From: Mangrovimonas sp. ST2L15
GTDB taxonomy: Bacteria > Bacteroidota > Bacteroidia > Flavobacteriales > Flavobacteriaceae
DNA length: 64,000 nucleotides
Direction of reading: 5' to 3'
Assembly: GCF_001280515.1 (NCBI RefSeq)
Contig: NZ_LBIQ01000052.1
Span: 62,001 to 126,000 of the forward strand
Shown here: positions 24,619-33,940 of the stretch, piece by piece
Position numbering within the stretch: the stretch's first letter is position 1
Layout: the number at the start of each line of letters is the position of its first letter
Notes under the pieces: generated by a model
Database searches by the model: none
What the model was told of the DNA's origin: nothing
What the model saw: only the letters and a program-made list of their open reading frames with translations
Program-made: the position numbers and the translations under genes

Positions 24619-25854
24619 TTAAATCTTTACGCCATTGATGTAAACGGCTTCAATGTGATTATCTCCAAAAGCATAGGGTAGGTAGTGATAACTTGGAATT
24701 TCTTTGGTAATCATTATATTGGCCTTTTTGCCCCGACAAATACTTCCATACATATTACTAATTCCCATGGCATAAGCACCATTGATGGTTGCTGCATTAA
24801 TAGCCTCTTCTGGCGTCATTTTCATTTTGATACAAGCGGTACTCACCACAAAATTCATATTCCCGCTTGGGGTAGAACCTGGATTGTAGTCTGAAGCCAA
24901 AGCTATTGGAATCCCAGCATCTAGAAGTTTTCTTGCAGGTGTATAAGGAATGCTCAAGAAGTAGGAACATGAAGGTAAGGCCACAGGCATGGTATTACTA
25001 TCTTTGAGAACAGCAATATCTTCCTCTGATAATTCTTCAAGATGATCTACTGATAAAGCATCGTATTTTACTCCTAGAGCAATTCCCCCAAAAGTATTAA
25101 ACTGATTGACGTGAATTTTTGGAGTTAACCCGTAAGATGCTCCCGCTTGTAAGATGTGTTCGGTTTGTTCTAAAGAGAAGTACCCTTTTTCACAAAAAAC
25201 ATCTATATATTGGGATAACTGCTCTTTAGCTATTTGAGGAATCATTTCCTCTATGATAACATTTACATAGCCGTCGGGATTATCTTTAAACTCTTTTGGA
25301 ATGGCATGTGCCCCCAAAAATGTGGATATCACCTTAACGGGGAAATCGTGTTTTAATCTTTTTATGACACGAAGCATTTTTAATTCGGCATCTAAAGTCA
25401 ATCCGTATCCTGATTTTATTTCGATAGCTCCAGTTCCCATTTTCATGACCTCTGTTAGCCGTTGCGCAGATTGATCATACAAGTCGTTTTCAGAAGTATT
25501 TTGAAGCTTTTCAGCAGAATTTAGGATGCCTCCACCACGATTAGCAATTTCTTCATAACTAAGTCCATTAATTCTATCTACAAACTCTTGCTCTCTATTT
25601 CCTGCATAGACTATGTGAGTGTGGGAATCGCACCATGTGGGTAGTACCATTTTTCCTGAGGCATCGATTACTTCATCTGCATCCATGTCTTCAAAATCGT
25701 CCATTTTTCCAAATTCAACAATCGTATCATGTTCAATGAGTAAGTAGGCATTTTTAATGGAGGGCAACTCTTTCATTTCTTCACCATTTAAAACGGTTAC
25801 GTTTGTGGTTCGAGTTTGAAGGAGCTCTTTGATGTTTTTAATTAAAATAGTCAA
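24619..25854 (-). CDS. hutI: Imidazolonepropionase
   Basis: A 411-residue amidohydrolase that converts 4-imidazolone-5-propionate to N-formiminoglutamate, third step of histidine degradation. The metal site HxH is in DSHTHIVYAG, followed by the family segments EFVDRINGLSYEEIANRGGG, IEIKSGYGL, HVNQFN and ASDYNPGSTPSGNM. Length matches the family (about 405-415). Its product would be the substrate of a formimidoylglutamase; the nearest candidate, across one intervening gene, has an altered metal site. No histidase or urocanase is in the window. The terminator of fumC lies directly upstream, so it has its own promoter, which I could not locate. Confidence 0.94.
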   Translation of the reverse strand: MTILIKNIKELLQTRTTNVTVLNGEEMKELPSIKNAYLLIEHDTIVEFGKMDDFEDMDADEVIDASGKMVLPTWCDSHTHIVYAGNREQEFVDRINGLSYEEIANRGGGILNSAEKLQNTSENDLYDQSAQRLTEVMKMGTGAIEIKSGYGLTLDAELKMLRVIKRLKHDFPVKVISTFLGAHAIPKEFKDNPDGYVNVIIEEMIPQIAKEQLSQYIDVFCEKGYFSLEQTEHILQAGASYGLTPKIHVNQFNTFGGIALGVKYDALSVDHLEELSEEDIAVLKDSNTMPVALPSCSYFLSIPYTPARKLLDAGIPIALASDYNPGSTPSGNMNFVVSTACIKMKMTPEEAINAATINGAYAMGISNMYGSICRGKKANIMITKEIPSYHYLPYAFGDNHIEAVYINGVKI

Positions 25855-25888
25855 AATGCAAATTATTAGGTTGGTTTTTGATAAAAAT

Positions 25889-25920
25889 AAAAAAAACGCT
25901 AATAGAAATCCCTTAGCGTT
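25889..25920 (-). terminator. Rho-independent terminator after fumC
   Basis: On the minus strand AACGCTAA pairs with TTAGCGTT, followed by eight T. It separates fumC from hutI. Confidence 0.88.
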
Positions 25921-25942
25921 TTAAAAATATGATAAATTCTAA

Positions 25943-27340
25943 TTATTTTAAACTGCCTACCATTTCTTCGGGTTTAACCCAAGAATCGTAATCTTCTGCC
26001 GTTACATACCCTAAATTAATGGCCTCCTCACGTAGGGTGGTACCATTTTTATGAGCAGTATTAGCAATTTCTGCGGCTTTGTAATAGCCAATTTTGGTAT
26101 TAAGTGCTGTAACCAGCATCAATGAATTGTTCAAAAGTGTTTTGATAACATCATAGTTAGGTTCGATTCCATCAGCACAGTGGTCATTAAAACTTACACA
26201 TGCATCTCCTATCAATTGGGCAGACTGTAAAAGATTTGCAGCCATAACAGGTTTAAAAACATTCAATTCATAATGTCCTTGTGTACCTCCAACGGTAACG
26301 GCTACATCATTCCCCATAACTTGGGCGCAAACCATAGTCATTGCCTCACACTGCGTTGGATTTACCTTTCCAGGCATTATAGAACTTCCAGGTTCATTTG
26401 CTGGAATAATAATTTCTCCAATCCCTGAACGAGGACCAGAAGCCATCATTCTTATATCATTTGCTATTTTATTTAAAGAAACAGCCAATTGTTTTAGAGC
26501 ACCGTGTGATTCAACCAATGCATCATGTGCAGCCAAAGCTTCAAATTTATTTTTAGCTGTGATAAACGGTAAGCCAGTGAAATCTGCAATGTATTTGGCA
26601 ACCAAAACATCATAGCCTTTAGGGGTATTTAATCCAGTTCCAACTGCGGTTCCTCCTAAAGCTAATTCAGCTAAATGGTGAAGCGTGTTTTCAACGGCTT
26701 TAATACCATGATCTAATTGTGCTACATAACCAGAGAATTCTTGACCTAAGGTTAAAGGCGTTGCATCCATTAAATGCGTTCTACCAATTTTCACAACATC
26801 TTTAAACGCTTGTGATTTTTCATAAAGCGTATTTCTTAATTTGATTACTCCTGGAATAGTAGTTTCTACTATCTTTTTGTAGATAGCGATGTGCATTCCG
26901 GTAGGGAAGGTGTCGTTTGAAGATTGCGATTTATTAACATCATCATTTGGTTGAATGGTTTTTTCGCCTTCTCCTATGGTTTTACCTGCCAATTGATGTG
27001 CTCTATTGGCCACAACCTCATTAACATTCATATTACTTTGGGTTCCAGATCCAGTTTGCCAAATAACTAATGGAAATTGATCATCATGTTTCCCAGCTAA
27101 AATCTCATCACATACCTGAGCAATTAAATTTCGTTTACTTTCATCTAAAACACCCAATTCATGGTTGGCATATGCAGCAGCTTTCTTGAGGTAAGCAAAA
27201 CCATAAACTATTTCTAAAGGCATGGATGCAGGAGCACCTATTTTAAAATTATTTCTAGATCTTTCAGTTTGGGCACCCCAAAGTTTATCTGCAGGGACTT
27301 TTACTTCGCCCATCGTGTCTTTTTCTATACGATAGTTCAT
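25943..27340 (-). CDS. fumC: Class II fumarate hydratase
   Basis: A 465-residue iron-independent fumarase converting fumarate and malate in the citric acid cycle. The lyase-superfamily signature [11 protein letters not shown] is intact, as are the other active-site regions [26 protein letters not shown] and [16 protein letters not shown]. Length is as in E. coli FumC (467). It stands alone on the minus strand, with its own terminator before hutI. A class II enzyme working without an Fe-S cluster is usual for aerobic flavobacteria. Confidence 0.96.
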   Translation of the reverse strand: MNYRIEKDTMGEVKVPADKLWGAQTERSRNNFKIGAPASMPLEIVYGFAYLKKAAAYANHELGVLDESKRNLIAQVCDEILAGKHDDQFPLVIWQTGSGTQSNMNVNEVVANRAHQLAGKTIGEGEKTIQPNDDVNKSQSSNDTFPTGMHIAIYKKIVETTIPGVIKLRNTLYEKSQAFKDVVKIGRTHLMDATPLTLGQEFSGYVAQLDHGIKAVENTLHHLAELALGGTAVGTGLNTPKGYDVLVAKYIADFTGLPFITAKNKFEALAAHDALVESHGALKQLAVSLNKIANDIRMMASGPRSGIGEIIIPANEPGSSIMPGKVNPTQCEAMTMVCAQVMGNDVAVTVGGTQGHYELNVFKPVMAANLLQSAQLIGDACVSFNDHCADGIEPNYDVIKTLLNNSLMLVTALNTKIGYYKAAEIANTAHKNGTTLREEAINLGYVTAEDYDSWVKPEEMVGSLK

Positions 27341-27613
27341 TGTGAGATACGTTATAAATTTCCAACAAATTTAAGGTTTTTGGTTGGTCTTTTTGCCATC
27401 GATTTTTAAATAGTTACGGACTAAATGGAATTTTTTTAAGGTCTGTGAAGATGTTTAATTTATTCCCTTTTTCATATAGAATTATAATGAAGAATAACAT
27501 GATATTTATCCTTTTAATAGGTCAATAATTATTGTCTGAATGATATAACTTTTTTTGAAGTTACATATCATTTCGAATTGCATTTTGTTTTACATTAGCA
27601 TCGTTATTTAGCG

Positions 27614-28204
27614 ATGACATTATACCGAAAAATCCAAGCCGTGGAACGGGTGTTCAAAGGATTGGAAAAGGATGTGGCGGCCTTTAAACATGTCACAAGG
27701 CTTGAGTGCTTGGTAGGTTGTGGAAAATGTTGCAACAAACCAGATATAAGTGCTTCTCCATTGGAATTTTTACCTTTTGCTTATCACCTTTACAAACGAG
27801 GTTTGGCTTTGGAATATTTGGATCGGATTAAGGATCATCCAAATTCCAATTGTATTGTTTTATCACCACTTTTGATTCCAGATAAACCAGGGTTTTGTTC
27901 AGAATATCCTTATAGAGGATTGATATGCAGATTATTTGGTTTTTCGGCTGCTTTAAATAAATATGGAAATCCAGAATTGGTAACATGCAAATCCATTAAG
28001 GAAACTTACCCAGATGCTGTAGAAAAGGCAAACAGCCACATAATGGAGGGAAAGGATACACCCATTATGCGCCATTATTATTTTAAATTACAAAGTATAG
28101 ATGGTGATCTTTGTTCTAAATTAATGCCTATTAACAAAGCGATAGAAGAGGCTCTCAAAATAGTTTTAAGTTACTATGCCTATCGCCGGCCGAGGTCAGC
28201 GTAA
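27614..28204 (+). CDS. YkgJ-family cysteine cluster protein
   Basis: A 196-residue protein carrying the CxxxCxxCC motif of the YkgJ/UPF0153 family: CLVGCGKCC at residues 32-40. Further cysteines follow, including ones in FCSEYPYRGLICRLFG. The family is thought to bind zinc or an iron-sulfur cluster; function is undetermined in most members. No signal peptide. It stands alone after a 273-base AT-rich gap in which I see only a weak -7-like TACATTAG about 20 bases before the start. Downstream is the peroxiredoxin gene, with its own promoter. Confidence 0.82.
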   Translation: MTLYRKIQAVERVFKGLEKDVAAFKHVTRLECLVGCGKCCNKPDISASPLEFLPFAYHLYKRGLALEYLDRIKDHPNSNCIVLSPLLIPDKPGFCSEYPYRGLICRLFGFSAALNKYGNPELVTCKSIKETYPDAVEKANSHIMEGKDTPIMRHYYFKLQSIDGDLCSKLMPINKAIEEALKIVLSYYAYRRPRSA

Positions 28205-28351
28205 AATGTTTTGTTTAAAAGCGTGTTAAACTTTGATTTTATGCTGTTTAATTCGATAACTTTAATTTAGTCTATTCTTTTTTATAAAGGTTAGATATCT
28301 TAAAGAAATGATAAAGGTCTTAATTCCTACTTATTAAGTGGGAATTATATT

Positions 28352-28359
28352 TATCTTTG
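28352..28359 (+). promoter_or_regulatory. -7 promoter element of the peroxiredoxin gene
   Basis: TATCTTTG fits TAnnTTTG perfectly and lies 26 bases before the ATG. No TTG is obvious at -33. Confidence 0.6.
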
Positions 28360-28385
28360 ATTTATAAATCAAAACAAATCAAATT

Positions 28386-29027
28386 ATGGCAACAATAAGA
28401 TTAGGAGATGTTGCGCCCGATTTTAAGGCTCAAACATCAGAAGGAGAAATTCAATTTCATGACTGGTTAGGTGACAGTTGGGGAGTGTTATTTTCGCACC
28501 CTGCAGATTATACGCCAGTTTGTACTACAGAGTTAGGAACAGTAGCTAAATATAAACCTGAGTTTGACAAACGTAACGTAAAAGTAGCGGCATTGAGTGT
28601 AGATGGATTGGAATCTCATAAAGGTTGGATTAGTGATATAAATGAAACCCAGAACACAACGGTTAACTTTCCAATTATTGCAGATGAAGACCGAACTGTT
28701 TCAGAATTATATGATATGATTCACCCCAATGCCAGTGAGAAGGCAACAGTACGTTCGGTTTTTGTAATCGATCCTGCCAAAAAAGTCAAGTTGATAATTA
28801 CTTATCCAGCATCAACAGGGAGGAATTTTGACGAATTAATAAGGGTAATTGATTCTTTACAATTAACAGCTTACCACCAGGTAGCCACACCAGCAAATTG
28901 GCAAAATGGGGATGATTGTGTAGTTGTTCCGTCCATTGCAACGGAAGATATACCTAAGCATTTCTCCAAGGGCTACAAGGAAATAAAACCATATTTACGC
29001 ACAACACCTCAACCGAATTTAAATTAA
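28386..29027 (+). CDS. Peroxiredoxin (Prx6, 1-Cys type)
   Basis: A 213-residue peroxiredoxin of the Prx6 group, reducing hydrogen peroxide and alkyl hydroperoxides. The peroxidatic Cys46 sits in HPADYTPVCTTEL with the conserved Pro and Thr of the active site, and the C-terminal Prx6 extension with DDCVVVPSIATEDIPKHF is present. That second Cys (about residue 178) is common in bacterial members and need not resolve the disulfide. It has its own promoter and a strong terminator, which lies directly against the start of the downstream methyltransferase gene. Cytoplasmic; electron donor unknown. Confidence 0.93.
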   Translation: MATIRLGDVAPDFKAQTSEGEIQFHDWLGDSWGVLFSHPADYTPVCTTELGTVAKYKPEFDKRNVKVAALSVDGLESHKGWISDINETQNTTVNFPIIADEDRTVSELYDMIHPNASEKATVRSVFVIDPAKKVKLIITYPASTGRNFDELIRVIDSLQLTAYHQVATPANWQNGDDCVVVPSIATEDIPKHFSKGYKEIKPYLRTTPQPNLN

Positions 29028-29031
29028 AGAT

Positions 29032-29057
29032 AAGCACCATATTTTGGTGCTTTTTTT
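29032..29057 (+). terminator. Terminator/attenuator between the peroxiredoxin and methyltransferase genes
   Basis: AAGCACCA pairs with TGGTGCTT around a five-base loop, followed by seven T. The T-tract ends only three bases before the ATG of the next gene, so the hairpin occupies that gene's whole leader. Confidence 0.88.
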
Positions 29058-29060
29058 ATT

Positions 29061-29807
29061 ATGAAAAAACCAATCGATAATTTTTCGGCGCAATCAGGAG
29101 CTTATAAAAAGTTTCGGCCTACCTATCCTCAGGAATTGTATGATTTTTTATTTTCTCAATGTTCCAATTTTGAATCTGCTTGGGATTGTGCAACAGGAAA
29201 CGGGCAGGTAGCTGCTGTTTTAGGCAATAAATTTAAATCTGTTTATGCCTCAGATATCAGTCAGCAACAACTTGAATGGGCAATTTCTAAAGAGAATATT
29301 CAATATAGCATTCAAAGAGCAGAGAAGACCCATTTTCCTGATGATTCTTTCGATCTCATTACTGTGGCTCAGGCCATACACTGGTTTGATATGAAGGTTT
29401 TTTCCAAAGAGGTAAAACGTGTTTTAAAACCTAACGGTTTGGTTGCGGTTTGGGGGTATGGTTTGGGAAGAATTTCAACAGAAATAGATGAAAAAGTCGA
29501 TCATTTTTACCATGAAATTGTGGGTGATTATTGGAATTTTGAAAGACGGCATATCGAAGAACAATATGAAAACTTGACGTTGGGGTTGAAATACATCAAA
29601 TCTAATCATGAGTTTTATATAGATACCTTATGGAATATGACTCAATTTGAAGGTTTCTTTAACTCGTGGTCTGCTGTTCAAAATTATATCAAAGCAAATA
29701 AAGGTATAAATCCAGTTCCGAATTTGGTTGAAGATGTCAAAGGGTTTTGGCAAGGTGAGGAGATGAAAGTCTCATTTCCATTGTTTCTAAGATTGTATTC
29801 AAAATAA
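29061..29807 (+). CDS. Class I SAM-dependent methyltransferase
   Basis: A 248-residue methyltransferase of the UbiE/Methyltransf_11-like type. Motif I appears as AWDCATGNGQVAAVL (about residues 40-54; the usual E/DxGxGxG is CATGNGQ here), an acidic residue ends strand 2 in VYASDIS, and post-motif SFDLITVAQAIHWFD is typical. The segment KPIDNFSAQSGAYKKFRPTY is characteristic of a widespread subfamily of unknown substrate. It follows the peroxiredoxin terminator by three bases with no Shine-Dalgarno visible, so it may be expressed by read-through or from another start. Confidence 0.86.
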   Translation: MKKPIDNFSAQSGAYKKFRPTYPQELYDFLFSQCSNFESAWDCATGNGQVAAVLGNKFKSVYASDISQQQLEWAISKENIQYSIQRAEKTHFPDDSFDLITVAQAIHWFDMKVFSKEVKRVLKPNGLVAVWGYGLGRISTEIDEKVDHFYHEIVGDYWNFERRHIEEQYENLTLGLKYIKSNHEFYIDTLWNMTQFEGFFNSWSAVQNYIKANKGINPVPNLVEDVKGFWQGEEMKVSFPLFLRLYSK

Positions 29808-30030
29808 CCAAATTGAATGGCTCAAAGAAATAATAGATTTTGTTTGAAATTAGGTTTTTCCTTGTTTGTAAAAAGTGTTTGAAAGTAAAAAATAGATCAT
29901 GAGATTAATTTTTAGAAGAAAGTTAATCAATTCATTTTGAAATGAGTTGTTATATCTGTCTGATTTATATGTGTTTAATTTTAAATACTTAAAACTGTTT
30001 ATAACCCTGTTGATAAATGTTAGTAGGGTA

Positions 30031-30061
30031 TTGTGTAACAATTACCTTTGTTTTATCTTTG
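30031..30061 (+). promoter_or_regulatory. Promoter of the 58-aa membrane protein gene
   Basis: TTG at 30031-30033 and TATCTTTG at 30054-30061 are spaced by 20 bases, a good Bacteroidota promoter, 25 bases before the ATG of the small gene. Confidence 0.72.
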
Positions 30062-30086
30062 CAAAAAGAACAAAAAATAAACCAAC

Positions 30087-30263
30087 ATGTTTGAATTTGA
30101 TCAATATTTAGGATTTTTAGCATTTTTAACCATTTTGACCATTGGTTTTTGGTTATTGATTTTCTTAGCAACGTTCGTAGTTCCTTATTGGATTTTTGGT
30201 TCTGCAATTGAAAGATGGAAAGAAATAAGAGCTGAGAAGAAAGCTAAAAGAGGTCAAGCCTAA
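30087..30263 (+). CDS. Small single-pass membrane protein (58 aa), function unknown
   Basis: A short gene that automatic calling with a 60-residue limit misses. The product begins MFEFDQYLGFLAFLTILTIG, has one long hydrophobic segment (about residues 8-37) and ends in a basic, charged tail (ERWKEIRAEKKAKRGQA). A near-perfect promoter sits 25 bases upstream and a strong hairpin terminator follows 27 bases after the stop, so the open reading frame has its own complete transcription unit. I recall similar tiny proteins in other flavobacteria without known function. The tail suggests N-out, C-in topology. Confidence 0.72.
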   Translation: MFEFDQYLGFLAFLTILTIGFWLLIFLATFVVPYWIFGSAIERWKEIRAEKKAKRGQA

Positions 30264-30290
30264 TTTCGTTTAAAATATATAATAATAAAA

Positions 30291-30316
30291 AAAGGGAAGC
30301 ATTTGCTTCCCTTTTT
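30291..30316. terminator. Bidirectional terminator
   Basis: AAAGGGAAGC pairs perfectly with GCTTCCCTTT around ATTT, with T-runs on both strands. It separates the small membrane protein gene from the convergent TonB-type receptor gene. Confidence 0.92.
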
Positions 30317-30337
30317 GTTTAGTGGAATTTGAAGGTT

Positions 30338-32863
30338 TTAACCATCAAATTCCATATCTCCATTCATATCACCGTTACCGTTTCTTTGTTGTTGTCTTTT
30401 CTGTTGGTTAAATCTATAGATAAAAGATAGGTTGATTGATCTTTGTCTCCATTGATTCTCACTATATCTTTCAAAGAAGTCAGTGGTGGTGGTTGCTAAT
30501 CTTTTTCTTGAATTGAATACATCTCTTACGTTTAAAGAAATTGTAGCATTGTCATTCATGATTTCTTTACTGAATGCTAAGTCCATAGCAAACATTCCTT
30601 TTCTGTAAGTTTGAGCATCCTGTTGAGGCCCTCTATAATGCGCATTTGTTTGCCAATCGATTTTCCAAGGTAAGCTTACTTTAGAGCTGAATCTTGCAAA
30701 CCAACTGGTGTTTTTTGTATCATAATTTACATCATTAAAATCTCCCTTAGTTTCAAATTGGAAAAAGTTGAAACTAGAATTTAATCTTAACCATTTAGTA
30801 GGATTATACATTAGGCCAAGTTCCCCACCAATTCTGGTGTTACTTGATAAATTCACAGGAATGGTTCTGATGATATCAATTCCATCCGAAGTTTGATAAC
30901 CTGTATTTTCTTCTACCCATTCTACAGAGTCTGATTCATACTGATAGTACACAGAAGAGGTTAAAGTTAATTCTCCCCATCTTTTTAAATAGCCTAAATC
31001 GAAAGCGCTTGCAAAAGCAGGATCTAAATTAGGGTTTCCTTGAAATACATTGGTTCTTGAGGATCTAGATGGGAATGGATTGATAAACCAACTCCTAGGC
31101 CTATTGACCCTTCTGTTATATCCAAAACTCAAATTCTCTTCACTGTCTTCTTGACTTCCTGCTAAGTTGTAAATGATATTAACAGTAGGGAACACACCAA
31201 AAAACTTGTTGTCAAATTTGGTTTCAATTGGAAATCCAAAAGCCTCTTGTAATTCATCCTGTGTTAATAACGAGCTTATGTCTCCTTTTAATTGAGTCTG
31301 CTCAAATCTTAGCCCCAATAAATAGGAGAATCTTCCTATTTTGTTTCCATATTGGCTGTAAATGGCATTGATATTTTGGGTGTAGTCAAAAATATTTGTC
31401 AAGGTATCATTGACCACATAATTACCATTAGTATCTTCTTGCTCTAATTTATAATCGGTCACTTGATTTTGAAAATTCCCTCGATATCCTGCCTCGAATC
31501 TACCATTCTCACCTAATGGTTTAACATAATCTACTTGAAATAGAAATTCATTCTGATCTTCTGTAGTAAATATCTGTTCTCTAGCTATATTTTCAGGGTC
31601 CATTTGGTTAGTAAACACATAAAACTCATTGTAATTTGTGTATTGATCCTCTTTGTCGTTTTCATATTGAAAGTCTGCGGTCAGTTGGTGACCTTTATCA
31701 TCAAATTTGGTGATGTAATTCAATGAAATTTGATAACTATTATCACTTTCTGTTTGCTTTTCCCTTCTTAAGGTTCTTTCTACATTACTACCATTAGAAA
31801 AACGATCACTAGTGTTTAATGAAAGATCGGCATCAGAACCATATCTGTAAAATATACTACCAGTTAATGAAGTTTTCTTTGATAGAAAATATTCCATACC
31901 AACATTGGCATTGTAATTTCTGTTCAAGCGTTCCACATCCTGGTCTTCTCTTACTCTGTCATAGGTAGGCTGCACTACATTTCCATCCTCGTCCAGAGTT
32001 GGAAAATAGGTAGCATCATTAAAGCTTATTCTAGGAGCGTCAAAGTATCTCCAGCCGACATTAGAAAAGAGATTGTATTTCTCAGTTCGATAGTTTAAAT
32101 TGAAATTCGTACTCACATTATCAGGATGACCAACTGTTAAGTTAACCGATCCATTAAAACCTAAAGTTTCTTTTTGTCTTAAAATAATATTTAGGATTCC
32201 GGCTGTACCTTCGGCATCATATCTGGCAGAAGGCGAGGTGATCACCTCAACACGTTCAATAGCCTCGGCAGGTAATTGACTCAATAAATTGGTGTCTCCA
32301 AACCCAGCCATAGCAGAGGGCTTACCATTAATAAGAATTCTAACATTTTCATTTCCCCTCAAGCTGATAGCTCCTTCAACGTCCACAGAAACAGATGGTA
32401 CGTTGTTTAAGGCGTCACTCACGGTACCACCGGCGGTAGTAAGGTCTTTTCCAATGTTGTATATTTTTTTATCCAATTGAATTTCAACAGTAGTCTTTTC
32501 TGCAATAATCTCAACTTCATCCAAGGCTTCCGTAGAGGGTTCCAAAGAAATGGTTCCAAAATCTTTACTGGAGCTCAATTGTTGATTGCTCAATGTTTTC
32601 TTCTTAAAGCTCATAAATTCAATAGTCACATTGTAAATCCCACTTTTAAGTGTCAGTTCAAAATTTCCATTTTCATCTGTGACTCCTCCAGTGACCAATT
32701 GGTTGTCGTTTGTGCTATAAAATGCAATAGTGGCGTATTCTAAGGGTTGTTTTGATGACTGATCAATTACTTTTCCAGTCACGGTAATATTCTTATCTGG
32801 TTGGGCAGAAAGACTTACGGAAGTAAAAATAAAAGTTAGTGCTAAAAGCAGGTATTTGTTCAT
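30338..32863 (-). CDS. TonB-dependent receptor-type outer-membrane beta-barrel protein
   Basis: An 841-residue outer-membrane protein with signal peptide (MNKYLLLALTFIFTSVSLSA). Residues about 25-110 are a CarboxypepD_reg-like domain (GKVIDQSSKQPLEYATIAFY), followed by a plug-like domain (LNNVPSVSVDVEGAISLRGN, then ILINGKPSA, and ARYDAEGTAGILNIIL), then a long barrel of the OMP_b-brl_3 type ending in a C-terminal RSINLSFIYRFN strand. A Gln/Arg/Asn-rich tail (QQKRQQQRNGNGDMNGDM) extends beyond the final strand. Proteins of this group import or export unknown ligands. It stands alone, not next to a SusD partner, so it is not a standard polysaccharide-utilisation pair. Confidence 0.88.
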   Translation of the reverse strand: MNKYLLLALTFIFTSVSLSAQPDKNITVTGKVIDQSSKQPLEYATIAFYSTNDNQLVTGGVTDENGNFELTLKSGIYNVTIEFMSFKKKTLSNQQLSSSKDFGTISLEPSTEALDEVEIIAEKTTVEIQLDKKIYNIGKDLTTAGGTVSDALNNVPSVSVDVEGAISLRGNENVRILINGKPSAMAGFGDTNLLSQLPAEAIERVEVITSPSARYDAEGTAGILNIILRQKETLGFNGSVNLTVGHPDNVSTNFNLNYRTEKYNLFSNVGWRYFDAPRISFNDATYFPTLDEDGNVVQPTYDRVREDQDVERLNRNYNANVGMEYFLSKKTSLTGSIFYRYGSDADLSLNTSDRFSNGSNVERTLRREKQTESDNSYQISLNYITKFDDKGHQLTADFQYENDKEDQYTNYNEFYVFTNQMDPENIAREQIFTTEDQNEFLFQVDYVKPLGENGRFEAGYRGNFQNQVTDYKLEQEDTNGNYVVNDTLTNIFDYTQNINAIYSQYGNKIGRFSYLLGLRFEQTQLKGDISSLLTQDELQEAFGFPIETKFDNKFFGVFPTVNIIYNLAGSQEDSEENLSFGYNRRVNRPRSWFINPFPSRSSRTNVFQGNPNLDPAFASAFDLGYLKRWGELTLTSSVYYQYESDSVEWVEENTGYQTSDGIDIIRTIPVNLSSNTRIGGELGLMYNPTKWLRLNSSFNFFQFETKGDFNDVNYDTKNTSWFARFSSKVSLPWKIDWQTNAHYRGPQQDAQTYRKGMFAMDLAFSKEIMNDNATISLNVRDVFNSRKRLATTTTDFFERYSENQWRQRSINLSFIYRFNQQKRQQQRNGNGDMNGDMEFDG

Positions 32864-32939
32864 ATTCTCGGTTGTTTTGGAAGTAAGACGGCAAAAATAA
32901 CCTATGGTTTAGTGGGGATTGGTTAAATGTTTGTTAAAT

Positions 32940-32962
32940 AAAAAACCCTGAAAAATCAGGGC
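32940..32962 (-). terminator. Terminator after the arsC-HAD-prfB transcript
   Basis: CCCTGA pairs with TCAGGG around AAAA; six A before the stem provide the T-tract on the minus strand. Confidence 0.8.
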
Positions 32963-32968
32963 TTGGTG

Positions 32969-33310
32969 TTAAATTATGGATTCGATTTTCTCTGGAGGTC
33001 TTCCTATGACTGCCTTATTTTTATTTACAACAATGGGTCGCTCAATGAGTTTGGGATGTTCCAACATGATTTGAATGAGTTCATCATCGGATAAATCTTT
33101 TCCTTTAAAATCGGATTTCCAAACAGCTTCATTTTTTCTAACCAATTCTATGGGGGAAATACCAAGCTTCTTTAGAACTTCTTTAAACTCTTTTTCCGAA
33201 GGAATATCCTCCAAATATTTGATGACCTCAAATTCCTTTCCACTATTTTCTAAAATGGCCAATCCTTGTCTTGATTTTGAGCATCTGGGATTGTGATAAA
33301 TCTGAATCAT
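32969..33310 (-). CDS. arsC: ArsC/Spx-family thioredoxin-fold reductase
   Basis: A 113-residue protein of the ArsC/Spx family. The N-terminal active site NPRCSKSRQ (Cys10) matches the CxxSR arsenate-reductase loop, and LIERPIVV plus AVIGRPP supply the two later arginines that bind the oxyanion in glutaredoxin-coupled ArsC. Length is shorter than E. coli ArsC (141) but typical of the bacteroidal and YfgD-like members, for which arsenate reduction is not proven. It is last in a minus-strand run after prfB and a HAD hydrolase, 12 bases from the latter. No other arsenic genes are nearby, so a general redox role is equally possible. Confidence 0.82.
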   Translation of the reverse strand: MIQIYHNPRCSKSRQGLAILENSGKEFEVIKYLEDIPSEKEFKEVLKKLGISPIELVRKNEAVWKSDFKGKDLSDDELIQIMLEHPKLIERPIVVNKNKAVIGRPPEKIESII

Positions 33311-33322
33311 TTGTTATAATTA

Positions 33323-33940
33323 TTAAATGTTAATTTGAAATTTTTTCAAGCATTCTTGAAGTTGATCTGGGTCTTTAAAATGAATGCCATTGATACCTAA
33401 TTTTTGGGCTGCCTCAATATTTCTAAAGTTATCATCAATGAAAAGGGAACATTCAGGCTGCAGATCAAATCGACTTAAAGTGATTTCATAGATTTCCTTG
33501 AAAGGTTTTCTAGTTTTTTCTTCACCTGAAACAACGATTCCTTCAAACCAACTCAAAAAATCAAAGCGTTTCTGCGCAATAGGGAAAGTTTCGCTACTCC
33601 AGTTGGTAAGGGCCACCACTTTGTAATGGGGATTCTCAATCAAAGATTTTAAAATGTTAACTGTTCCAGAAATTTCACCTCCCAACATGTTTTCCCACTG
33701 ACCATAATACATTCTAATCCACTGTTCATGCTCAGGATATTTGGTAACTAAATCTTCGGTTGCTTGTGAAATGGGATATCCTGCATCTTGATTTTCATTC
33801 CAGTCGCTAGTACAGATATTTTCAAAGAACCAGTTCATTTTTTCCTCATCCTGAAAAACGTCACGAAATACATAGGCTGGGTTCCAATCTATAAGGACAC
33901 CTCCTAAATCAAAAATGATGGTATTAATGGGTTTCATCAT
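33323..33940 (-). CDS. HAD-superfamily hydrolase (subfamily IA)
   Basis: A 205-residue HAD phosphatase. Motif I is [14 protein letters not shown] with the nucleophile Asp; the usual second Asp is Gly, as in the YihX-like FDLGGV group. Motif II is ALTNWS, motif III the Lys in [12 protein letters not shown], motif IV is [13 protein letters not shown]. The cap fits subfamily IA (alpha-D-glucose-1-phosphatase/YihX-like). Its ATG overlaps the stop of prfB by four bases (ATGA), so translation is coupled to the release factor gene. A second ATG directly follows the first. Substrate unknown. Confidence 0.88.
   Translation of the reverse strand: MMKPINTIIFDLGGVLIDWNPAYVFRDVFQDEEKMNWFFENICTSDWNENQDAGYPISQATEDLVTKYPEHEQWIRMYYGQWENMLGGEISGTVNILKSLIENPHYKVVALTNWSSETFPIAQKRFDFLSWFEGIVVSGEEKTRKPFKEIYEITLSRFDLQPECSLFIDDNFRNIEAAQKLGINGIHFKDPDQLQECLKKFQINI

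Noticed and set aside
22567-25854. A hut (histidine utilisation) operon
   Set aside because: Only imidazolonepropionase is clear; the HutG-like protein has an altered metal site, and an opposite-strand gene separates them. No hutH or hutU is present.
30338-32863. A SusC/SusD polysaccharide-utilisation locus
   Set aside because: No SusD-like lipoprotein, glycoside hydrolase or regulator is adjacent; the receptor stands alone between terminators.
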